A stretch of DNA of 64,000 nucleotides from CAZKBP01 sp964551015 (GTDB taxonomy: Bacteria > Bacteroidota > Bacteroidia > Cytophagales > Microscillaceae), in contig CAZKBP010000013.1 of assembly GCA_964551015.1 (NCBI GenBank), positions 62,001-126,000 on the forward strand, given 5' to 3'. Shown piece after piece: positions 1 through 6,692 of the stretch. A program made the translations under genes and the position numbers. The stretch's first letter is position 1, and every line of letters begins with the position of its first letter. Under the pieces are notes generated by a model. It made no database searches, was not told the origin of the DNA, and was given only the letters and a program-made list of their open reading frames with translations.

Positions 1-1
1 T

Positions 2-1774
2 GAAGAGAACGCTGGCCTCATTGACCAAGTAGCTTACACGTTTTACAAGCCTTTCCCGGAGAAAAAAATTAAAGTCTGGGACTTGCTACGCTTTGGAATT
101 TTTAAAGATCAACAAGACTTTTACTTGTTGATCGCAATGGGGTTTGCGGCTACTTTGCTTAGTTTAACCACTCCTATTCTCACGGGGATGCTTTTTGATT
201 ATGTGATTCCAAATGCCAGTCGTTTTCAAGTATTTCAAATTGGTTTGGCCTTATTTGTCTCCTTAGCTGCTTTCGTGCTGTTTGAACTGACCGAAAGCTA
301 CGCCTTGTTGCGCATCGAGACCAAGATGGACCATCGCCTGCAGGCCGCCGTGTGGGATCGCCTCTTGAATTTACCTGCTTCTTTCTTCAGGCAATATACG
401 ACGGGTGATTTGGCGGATCGAGCCATGGGAATTAATGAAATTCGCAAAATGCTTTCGGGCATTGTCGTAACGAGTATTTTGGGAAGTATCTTTTCTTTGC
501 TGAATTTTTTCCTGCTGTTTTATTACAGCTGGGTCTTGGCCTTGGTAGCGAGTGCCTTGGTGCTCGTGCAAATTTTGTTTATTTATCTCTTAGGAAGGTG
601 GCAGGTTTCTAAGGAACGCGTAGCGATGGAATACGAAGGAAAGACTCAGGGTATTGTGTTACAATTGCTGACTGGAATTTCTAAACTTCGGGTTACGGGC
701 ACAGAAATACAAGCTTTTACGCACTGGTTGAATTACTTCAGCCGTACCAAACAGTATGCTTTTCAGGCTTTGCATATTCAGAATATTCAGACCGTGATTA
801 ACTCGATCACACCGATCATTTTTGCTGCGGTCATTTATACCACCATGATGCAAACGGGAGAGTTTCAGGATATTTCTACGGGAGAGTTTCTAGCTTTTAA
901 TGCAGCTTATGGAGCATTTACGGCTTCGATGCTGGCCATGAGTGCGGCTTTGGTTACGGTTTACGAGATATTTCCGATTTATGATCGTACCCGCCCGATC
1001 TTGGAGACTTTGCCCGAAACGGATAGTGCTAAAGTAAATCCGGGCCGCCTTAAGGGAAAGATAGAGGTGAGCCAAATCAATTTTCGCTATGAAAAGGAGA
1101 GTCCGCTGGTGCTTCAGGATGTGAGTTTTAAGCTCGAGTCTGGTGATTACGTGGCTTTTGTGGGGCCTTCGGGTTCGGGCAAATCCACGATGGTGCGTTT
1201 GCTCTTGGGTTTTGAGAAACCCGAAGCAGGGACGATTTTTTATGATGAGCAAGATTTAGGACGTTTGGACATCCGTTTGGTACGCCGGCAAATTGGCACC
1301 GTACTCCAAGATGGGCAATTAACGCCTGGTGATATTTACTCGAATATTGTGGGTTCTTCTCCTCATCTTACCGTTCAAGATGCTTGGGATGCTGCGAAGC
1401 TGGCCGCGCTAGATGAAGATGTCAAGCAAATGCCCATGGGCATGCATACGATTATCAGTGAGGGCAGTTCTACCTTGTCAGGAGGGCAAAAACAGCGACT
1501 TTTGATTGCTCGTACCCTTGTTCACAAACCTCGCATCGTGATTTTTGATGAAGCCACCAGTGCCCTAGACAATCGTACCCAAGCCATTATTACAAATAGC
1601 CTCAACAAGTTGCAAGCGACTCGGGTCGTGATTGCCCACCGCCTGAGTACGATCAAAGATGTGGATAAAATCTTTGTGTTTGATCAAGGGCGCATCGTGC
1701 AAAGTGGTACTTATGAAGAGTTAATGTCGGTAGAAGGTGCTTTTAAAGATTTGGCCGCAAGGCAGATTGAGTAG
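2..1774 (+). CDS. NHLM-type peptide/bacteriocin exporter, ABC permease-ATPase (5' truncated by window)
   Basis: The reading frame is open from the first bases, so the N-terminus lies outside the window; a TTG at 83 is internal, not the start. The visible part has an ABC type-1 membrane domain of about 300 residues with several hydrophobic helices, then an ATPase domain. The ATPase has Walker A GPSGSGKST (near 1162-1190), signature LSGGQKQR (near 1474-1497), Walker B IVIFDEATSALD (near 1537-1575) and the H-loop IAHRLSTI. The segment before the first helix (DQVAYTFYKPFP) is what I recall from NHLM bacteriocin-system transporters, whose second half-transporter has this layout. Such proteins export leader-bearing RiPP peptides across the inner membrane. 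Partner genes would lie to the left. The family call is firm for ABC exporter and moderate for NHLM type. Confidence 0.85.
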   Translation, partial: EENAGLIDQVAYTFYKPFPEKKIKVWDLLRFGIFKDQQDFYLLIAMGFAATLLSLTTPILTGMLFDYVIPNASRFQVFQIGLALFVSLAAFVLFELTESYALLRIETKMDHRLQAAVWDRLLNLPASFFRQYTTGDLADRAMGINEIRKMLSGIVVTSILGSIFSLLNFFLLFYYSWVLALVASALVLVQILFIYLLGRWQVSKERVAMEYEGKTQGIVLQLLTGISKLRVTGTEIQAFTHWLNYFSRTKQYAFQALHIQNIQTVINSITPIIFAAVIYTTMMQTGEFQDISTGEFLAFNAAYGAFTASMLAMSAALVTVYEIFPIYDRTRPILETLPETDSAKVNPGRLKGKIEVSQINFRYEKESPLVLQDVSFKLESGDYVAFVGPSGSGKSTMVRLLLGFEKPEAGTIFYDEQDLGRLDIRLVRRQIGTVLQDGQLTPGDIYSNIVGSSPHLTVQDAWDAAKLAALDEDVKQMPMGMHTIISEGSSTLSGGQKQRLLIARTLVHKPRIVIFDEATSALDNRTQAIITNSLNKLQATRVVIAHRLSTIKDVDKIFVFDQGRIVQSGTYEELMSVEGAFKDLAARQIE

Positions 1775-1809
1775 AATTTTGTATATTTATTCCAAAATGG
1801 CTCAAATTC

Positions 1810-2664
1810 ATGCAGGAAAAATATGTAAATCCTTTCACCGACTTTGGTTTTAAGAAACTCTTTGGAGAAGAGGCCAGTAAGGACTTGTTAATTGACTTCT
1901 TGAACCAACTCCTACCGCAAAGGCATCAAATCAAATCTCTGACCTATACCCGCAATGAGCAATTAGGATCAACTGATTTGGATCGTAAGGCTATTTTTGA
2001 TCTTTACTGCGAGAGTCAATCCGGAGATAAATTTATCGTAGAGCTACAAAAAGCAAAGCAAAATTTCTTTAAAGATCGCAGTCTTTTTTATGCCACTTTT
2101 CCGATTCGAGAGCAAGCTCAGCGAGGCGATTGGGATTTTGAGCTAAAAGCTGTTTACACAATTGGTATTCTGGATTTTGTCTTTGATGAACACAAACATA
2201 CCCAGAAATATATGCACCGAGTGCAGTTGATGGAGGTAGAAAGCAAAGAGGTATTTTACGATAAGTTGACTTTTATCTATTTAGAAATGCCTAAGTTCAA
2301 CAAAGAAGAAGCCCAGCTCCAAACCCAATTCGACAAATGGCTTTATTTTATCCGACATTTATCTCAGCTAGACCAAATCCCCAAAGCTTTACAACAAAAA
2401 ATCTTCGAGAGAGCCTTCGCCCTAGCCGAAATAGCTCGCTTCAGCCCGGATGAGCTCCAAAAGTATGAAAGCAGTTTGAAATACTACCGTGATCTAAAAA
2501 ACGTGATCGATACTTCGTTTGAAGAAGGTTTAGAAGAAGGAGCTGAAAAGACAAAAAAAGCGATCGCATTAGAAATGATAGAAGAGGGCATCTCTCTGCA
2601 AACCATAGCTAAAATCACCAAGCTGAGTATAGAAGAAGTAAAAAAACTTCAAGCGAGAAAATAA
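1810..2664 (+). CDS. Rpn-family PD-(D/E)XK nuclease / putative transposase
   Basis: A protein of 284 residues. The opening NPFTDFGFKKLFG is the hallmark of PDDEXK_2 (Rpn/YhgA-like) proteins. The nuclease core is visible as D64 (IFDLY) followed by IVELQ with E79 and Q80 and then K81. These proteins are DNA endonucleases linked to RecA-independent recombination, and many are called transposases without real transposition evidence. The C-terminus (about 239-284) carries an EEGLEEG acidic helix and a short helix-turn-helix-like segment, as usual in the family. It starts 35 bases after the exporter stop. No inverted repeats flank it, so I treat it as a stand-alone gene rather than part of an insertion sequence. 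Confidence 0.85.
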   Translation: MQEKYVNPFTDFGFKKLFGEEASKDLLIDFLNQLLPQRHQIKSLTYTRNEQLGSTDLDRKAIFDLYCESQSGDKFIVELQKAKQNFFKDRSLFYATFPIREQAQRGDWDFELKAVYTIGILDFVFDEHKHTQKYMHRVQLMEVESKEVFYDKLTFIYLEMPKFNKEEAQLQTQFDKWLYFIRHLSQLDQIPKALQQKIFERAFALAEIARFSPDELQKYESSLKYYRDLKNVIDTSFEEGLEEGAEKTKKAIALEMIEEGISLQTIAKITKLSIEEVKKLQARK

Positions 2665-2665
2665 T

Positions 2666-2691
2666 ATTTTGATAAGAAATGTTTTATCAAA
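2666..2691. terminator. AT-rich stem-loop after the Rpn gene
   Basis: A 9-bp perfect stem (TTTTGATAA and TTATCAAAA) with an 8-base loop starts two bases after the Rpn stop codon. No clear T-tract follows on the plus strand, so it may be a weak terminator or an mRNA 3' stabiliser. Confidence 0.4.
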
Positions 2692-2710
2692 AAGCTGATC
2701 CAGTCAAGGC

Positions 2711-2749
2711 AAAACAAACCTTCCCGATCCCCAAGACCCGGAAGGTTTG
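2711..2749 (-). terminator. Rho-independent terminator of ilvE
   Basis: A 10-bp perfect stem (CAAACCTTCC and GGAAGGTTTG) lies just past the minus-strand ilvE stop, and on that strand it is followed by TTTTG. Its AAACCTTCC arms resemble hairpins I have seen often between Bacteroidota genes. Confidence 0.65.
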
Positions 2750-2754
2750 ATCAA

Positions 2755-3819
2755 CTAAATATAATACAACCACCCAAATTGATCCTCAGCCTCTCCTCGG
2801 CAGAGGTCTACCAAGTATTTCTTGGCACGTAAGCCAAAGCCATCTGCTTGCATCGGTGGGAGTTGATAGTCCGTTTCTTCGTGGCCGATCGTCTCAATCG
2901 GAGTAACGGTCGCGGCAGTTCCTACGCCAAAGGCTTCTTGCAAGGTTCCTTTTTTTAAGGCTGCTATGACTTCATCCACAGAAACAGGGCGCTCCTCCAC
3001 GATGTAACCCCAATCCTGAGCCAAAGTCAGCATACTCTTGCGGGTAATGCCGGGCAGAATGGTATCGCTAGCCGGCGGCGTGATTACTTTTCCATCTATC
3101 ACAAACATCACGTTCATCGTGCCAGACTCCTCGATGTATTTATGCTCCTTGGCATCTGTCCAGACCAGTTGATGATAGCCTTGCTCTTGAGCCAGACGGG
3201 CTGGGTAGAGCGAGGCCGCGTAATTACCAGCCGTTTTTGCAAAGCCAACCCCTCCGGCGGCGGCACGTACGTAATGCGTTTCAATTTTTACTTTCACGGA
3301 GCCACTGTAATAAGCACTGACCGGACAAGTGAAAATCACGAATTTGTAAGTCTCTGAGGCTTGCATTCCTATAAATTCATCGGAAGCAAACATAAAAGGA
3401 CGTACATAAAGCGTGGCTCCCTCCACTCTGGGAACCCATTCTTGATCCAATGCTAACAGGCGAGTCAATCCGCCCATGAATACTTCTTCGGTCGGCTCGG
3501 CCATACACATTCTTTGGGCAGAGAGAGCCATTCGCTTAAAATTTTCCTCAGGGCGGAATAGTACAACTTTGCCTTCGGTGGTACGGTAAGCCTTCATTCC
3601 CTCGAAAATGGACTGTCCATAATGTAAAGCCATCAAGGCCGGGGTCAGGGCGATGGTAGCATAGGGCGTGATTTGTAAATCTTGCCATTGCCCCTGCTGG
3701 TAGTCAGCGGTAAACATGTGATCGGAGAAAATCCGACCGAAAGGCAAATTTTCAAAATCTACGTCCTGGATTTTGGATTGCGCGACGGTTTGTATACGAA
3801 TGTCTTGGGTGTCTATCAT
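2755..3819 (-). CDS. ilvE: Branched-chain amino acid aminotransferase
   Basis: A PLP-dependent fold-type IV transaminase that interconverts valine, leucine and isoleucine with their 2-oxo acids. The start is the ATG at 3819, giving 354 residues; upstream in-frame sequence has only a GTG and looks non-coding. Family signatures are visible: LHYGQSIFEGMKAYR near the N-terminus, FAKTAGNYAASL with the Schiff-base lysine, EESGTMNVMFV, and ILPGITRKSML. These place it in the long (type II, eukaryote-like) BCAT group. It lies 68 bases downstream of the cobalamin adenosyltransferase gene on the same strand, so the two may be co-transcribed. Confidence 0.95.
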   Translation of the reverse strand: MIDTQDIRIQTVAQSKIQDVDFENLPFGRIFSDHMFTADYQQGQWQDLQITPYATIALTPALMALHYGQSIFEGMKAYRTTEGKVVLFRPEENFKRMALSAQRMCMAEPTEEVFMGGLTRLLALDQEWVPRVEGATLYVRPFMFASDEFIGMQASETYKFVIFTCPVSAYYSGSVKVKIETHYVRAAAGGVGFAKTAGNYAASLYPARLAQEQGYHQLVWTDAKEHKYIEESGTMNVMFVIDGKVITPPASDTILPGITRKSMLTLAQDWGYIVEERPVSVDEVIAALKKGTLQEAFGVGTAATVTPIETIGHEETDYQLPPMQADGFGLRAKKYLVDLCRGEAEDQFGWLYYI

Positions 3820-3887
3820 GGAGCTGTATCTTAAAGGGTAAACAATTATCACTTAGGAATATGGATTGAAATAGTAGAAAAGAAGCA

Positions 3888-4436
3888 TTATACACGCGCT
3901 TTCCAAGGAATTTCTTCTACCTCCAACTCTTGATGCATCAGCCGGCAAAGCACAAAAAGATAATCCGAAAGGCGATTCAAATACATCAAAACCACTTCTG
4001 CTACGAAAGCCTCCTCGCTCAGGGCGACTACCTGCCGTTCGGCTCGTCGGCATACACAACGTGCCACGTGCCCAAAAGAAATCGCTGTGTGCCCTCCTGG
4101 CAGAATAAAATTACGCATTTCTGGCAATTTTTCATTCATCTGATCGATTTCTTTTTCTAACAATTCCACGTCAGATTCACGAATATCAGGGATTTTGATC
4201 TTGGTTTTGGCAGGGTCTAAGGCCAAAGAGGAGCCAATGGTGAACAGGCGATCCTGAATTTCTTTTAAGAAATCTTGGCGATCTTGATTCACTTCTTGGT
4301 CTTTTAGCAAGCCTAGGTAAGCGTTTAACTCATCTACGCTTCCGTAAGCATCAATGCGAAGATGGGCTTTGGAAACACGGGTTCCCCCCAATAAAGAAGT
4401 TTGTCCTTCGTCTCCGGTCTTCGTGTATATTTTCAT
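3888..4436 (-). CDS. Cob(I)yrinic acid a,c-diamide adenosyltransferase (PduO type)
   Basis: A protein of 182 residues, the usual length for a single-domain PduO-type ATP:cob(I)alamin adenosyltransferase, which makes adenosylcobalamin in the cytosol. The N-terminal ATP-binding motif GGTRVSKAHLRIDAYGS (about 17-33) and the helix RCVCRRAERQ (126-135) are both clear. The product would serve enzymes such as methylmalonyl-CoA mutase; the acyl-CoA carboxylase beta gene near 41000 is a possible pathway neighbour but is not linked. An AT-rich sequence with a TATTTTTG box on the minus strand (4454-4461) lies close upstream, a possible -7 element. No cobalamin riboswitch is visible in the 189-base spacer. 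Confidence 0.93.
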   Translation of the reverse strand: MKIYTKTGDEGQTSLLGGTRVSKAHLRIDAYGSVDELNAYLGLLKDQEVNQDRQDFLKEIQDRLFTIGSSLALDPAKTKIKIPDIRESDVELLEKEIDQMNEKLPEMRNFILPGGHTAISFGHVARCVCRRAERQVVALSEEAFVAEVVLMYLNRLSDYLFVLCRLMHQELEVEEIPWKARV

Positions 4437-4625
4437 GGAGCTTTTCTTTCTAGCAAAAATATTAAAAAAATAATTTAAAATAGCAGTTTTGCAATATATC
4501 CTGTAATTCGCAGTACAGAGATTATTTTATAATTTCTTTCTAACTTACGAGAAAAATATATTTGGAATATTTACCGAAAAACTTTCCTACCCGAAGAATG
4601 TTTGTGGTGAACGGTTAATTTAATC

Positions 4626-5336
4626 TCACAGAGGCTCAGGTCGGGTAATTTCCAGATTCTTCTCGTCTGTTTCTACCAAGCCATCTCGCAGGCGAATAAT
4701 GCGATGTGCATAATGGGCAATATCTTCTTCGTGCGTAACCATAATGATGGTATTGCCTCGCTGATGCAGTTCGTGAAATAAGTCCATGATTTCATAAGAA
4801 GTCTTAGAATCCAGGTTACCAGTTGGCTCATCTGCCAAGATAATACTGGGGTCATTCACGAGCGCACGCGCAATGGCCACCCTTTGGCGCTGCCCTCCGG
4901 AGAGTTCATTGGGTTTGTGTTTGTAGCGATCGCCCAGACCCACATTTTTGAGAGCCTGTAAGGCTTTTTCTTCTCGGTCAGCTTTGCCATAACCTGCATA
5001 GATGAGGGGCAAGGCCACATTATCAAGTGAAGTATTTCGGGGAAGGAGGTTAAAAGTCTGGAAAACAAAGCCAATTTCTTTGTTACGAATCTCGGCCAGT
5101 TCATTTTCATCCAGATCACTTACGTCTTTATTGTTAAGCACATAGGTGCCACGGGTAGGAGTGTCTAAGCAGCCGATGATGTTCATGAGGGTAGACTTAC
5201 CAGAGCCGGAAGGCCCCATAAAAGCCACATACTCTCCTCGATTGATTTGGATGGAAATGGATTTGAGCGCGTGCACCTTTTCGGTACCCATCACGTAGGT
5301 TTTGGCAATTTCTTGGGTTTCAATGACTTTTTCCAT
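4626..5336 (-). CDS. ABC transporter ATP-binding protein, LolD/MacB family
   Basis: A protein of 236 residues from the ATG at 5336; a TTG three codons upstream is an unlikely start. All ATPase motifs are intact: Walker A GPSGSGKST (41-49), Q-loop Q93, signature LSGGQ (145-149), Walker B IILADE (165-170) and H-loop H202. The insert ETYVMG...VHALK and the motif GFVFQTFNLLP are typical of the MacB/LolD/FtsE-like group, which works with FtsX-like permeases in lipoprotein release or efflux. No permease gene adjoins it, so the partner must be encoded elsewhere and the substrate is unknown. Confidence 0.9.
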   Translation of the reverse strand: MEKVIETQEIAKTYVMGTEKVHALKSISIQINRGEYVAFMGPSGSGKSTLMNIIGCLDTPTRGTYVLNNKDVSDLDENELAEIRNKEIGFVFQTFNLLPRNTSLDNVALPLIYAGYGKADREEKALQALKNVGLGDRYKHKPNELSGGQRQRVAIARALVNDPSIILADEPTGNLDSKTSYEIMDLFHELHQRGNTIIMVTHEEDIAHYAHRIIRLRDGLVETDEKNLEITRPEPL

Positions 5337-5379
5337 GAAAGGCAAAAAATTAATGGTCTATGGTTTATTAAGGTTTTCT

Positions 5380-5387
5380 CAAATATA
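5380..5387 (-). promoter_or_regulatory. Candidate -7 box before the LolD-like ATPase
   Basis: On the minus strand this reads TATATTTG, a match to the Bacteroidota -7 consensus TAnnTTTG, 44 bases upstream of the ATG at 5336. I do not see a well-spaced TTTG -33 box, and such boxes occur by chance in AT-rich DNA. Confidence 0.3.
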
Positions 5388-5424
5388 CAAATTAATTTGA
5401 GAGAAGATGGGAAGATGATTTACA

Positions 5425-5461
5425 GAAAAGAAAAAGAGCAGAAACTGAGATTTCTGCTCTT
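5425..5461 (-). terminator. Rho-independent terminator of hsp20
   Basis: An 11-bp perfect stem (AAGAGCAGAAA at 5434-5444 and TTTCTGCTCTT at 5451-5461) with a 6-base loop. On the minus strand it is followed by a T-rich tail. It lies 22 bases past the hsp20 stop. Confidence 0.85.
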
Positions 5462-5483
5462 CAAAAATACGTGTGTCCTTACC

Positions 5484-5930
5484 TTAGGAAATTTCAATTT
5501 GCTTGGGTGGCTGCGGTTTGGCTTCTTCTTTTTTGGGAATTTGTACTTCCAAGACACCATTTTCGTACTTCGCTTGGATTTTTTCGCTATCTGCACTCTC
5601 GGGCAGCGTAAAGCTTCGTCGGAAAGAGTGATAAGCAAACTCACGGCGAGAATATTTCTCGTTTTCTTCCTTATTTTCTGCTTTTCTTTCGGAAGTAATG
5701 GTCAGAAGATGATTGTCCAAATTGATTTTGAAATCACCTTTTGCCATACCCGGAGCGGCCATCTCGACGGTAAATTGGTCATCGTCTTCTTTGATATTCA
5801 CCGCAGGGAGCGTGGTGTTGGTGGACGAGAAGTTTTGATTGCGCCAATGGCCCAGTTCTGTGTTAAGAAAGTCATCAAAAAAATTAGTAAAACCTGGGAA
5901 TAAGCTTGAATTTGATCTTGTAAGTGCCAT
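5484..5930 (-). CDS. hsp20: Small heat shock protein, Hsp20/alpha-crystallin family
   Basis: A protein of 148 residues. The N-terminal arm begins with SLFPGFTNFFDDF, typical of bacterial Hsp20. The alpha-crystallin domain runs from about residue 42 (PAVNIKED) to about 135 and ends with the conserved GVLEVQIPKKE. The C-terminus carries an I-E-I tail motif that docks between subunits in oligomers. These ATP-independent holdases bind unfolding proteins during heat or oxidative stress. The gene is monocistronic, with its own terminator and two copies of a palindrome 86-137 bases upstream of the start that may be its heat-stress operator. Confidence 0.95.
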   Translation of the reverse strand: MALTRSNSSLFPGFTNFFDDFLNTELGHWRNQNFSSTNTTLPAVNIKEDDDQFTVEMAAPGMAKGDFKINLDNHLLTITSERKAENKEENEKYSRREFAYHSFRRSFTLPESADSEKIQAKYENGVLEVQIPKKEEAKPQPPKQIEIS

Positions 5931-6015
5931 AGTTTAATCAATTTTAGGGTGAAACATTCAAATTAATCTTGATTTATTAAGCACTGAGCAAGCCAAATAC
6001 CAATCGTTTTTTTAT

Positions 6016-6067
6016 GACATTTTGTCTCTCATTCTTATTTTTAGACTCGCAAAGATGACATTTTGTC
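6016..6067. promoter_or_regulatory. Paired palindromes upstream of hsp20
   Basis: The 14-base sequence ATGACATTTTGTCT occurs twice, at 6014-6027 and 6055-6068. Each copy contains the 11-base palindrome GACA-TTT-TGTC. The copies are 41 bases apart, close to four helical turns, in the 204-base spacer upstream of hsp20. This fits an operator for a dimeric stress regulator or an alternative promoter element; the regulator is unknown. Confidence 0.55.
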
Positions 6068-6134
6068 TTTTTCTAGCAAGTAAATTTTGGCAGAACAATC
6101 TTCTCACTCGTACGTGTGTCTCCAAGTAACCTCT

Positions 6135-6692
6135 CTAAATAGTATATTCATACAAAAAAGAATCCTGCACACGATCTTCTAGCTCCAGGTGGTTTTTTAA
6201 GGTTTTGACCCTTTTGAAACCGCATTTCTCCAAAACTCTCTGCGAAGCCAGATTCAATACAGCGCAGGTAGCTTCTAGTTTTTGAATGCCCTCCTGCTCG
6301 ATCATATGTTGCACGAGTGCTAAGGCGGCCTCGGTTGCGTAGCCTTTTTGCCAATGATTAGGATTTATAATATAGCCCAAATCTGCTTGCTGAGGAATTT
6401 CTGGATGAAGATTAGAACCTATTCCCCCGATCAAGGCTCCACTACTTTTTAGGATGATCACCAACTCGAAGGCCCTTCTGGGATTTCGTCGGCTTTCCTC
6501 AATGGCTTCTTTGACAAAAGCCTGCGTTTCTTCCTCTGTATTTGCCCCCCACTTTTGGAAGATTAGAATTTCTCCGTTGGCGGAATATTCGTGTACCGCT
6601 TTCCAATCCGTGTATTGATAGTCTCGCAGGATCAGACGCTGGGTTTCTATGATAAGCTGAATGCTAATTTTCACTTCCGACTTCCTTTTCAT
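6135..6692 (-). CDS. GNAT N-acetyltransferase (RimJ/RimL-like)
   Basis: A protein of 185 residues of the GNAT_3 type. Characteristic pieces are ETQRLILRDYQYTDW at the N-terminus, GYIINPNHWQKGYATEA (acetyl-CoA loop, Q-K-G-Y-A) and LEKCGFKRV near the end. Relatives acetylate ribosomal protein N-termini or small substrates; the target here cannot be read from sequence. The ATG at 6692 lies 29 bases inside the upstream TPR gene, so the two are probably translationally coupled. Non-ATG starts a few codons downstream are possible because the domain begins at about residue 14. Confidence 0.85.
   Translation of the reverse strand: MKRKSEVKISIQLIIETQRLILRDYQYTDWKAVHEYSANGEILIFQKWGANTEEETQAFVKEAIEESRRNPRRAFELVIILKSSGALIGGIGSNLHPEIPQQADLGYIINPNHWQKGYATEAALALVQHMIEQEGIQKLEATCAVLNLASQRVLEKCGFKRVKTLKNHLELEDRVQDSFLYEYTI

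Noticed and set aside
83..1774. TTG at 83 as the exporter start
   Set aside because: The frame is open to the window edge and continues into a conserved segment, so the gene is only cut by the window.
1810..2664. Insertion sequence around the Rpn gene
   Set aside because: No terminal inverted repeats or target duplications are visible.
3819..3852. Longer ilvE start at 3852
   Set aside because: It uses GTG and adds 11 residues that do not fit the family; ATG at 3819 is better.
4437..4625. Cobalamin riboswitch before the adenosyltransferase
   Set aside because: The spacer is too short and too AT-rich, with no B12-box-like sequence seen.
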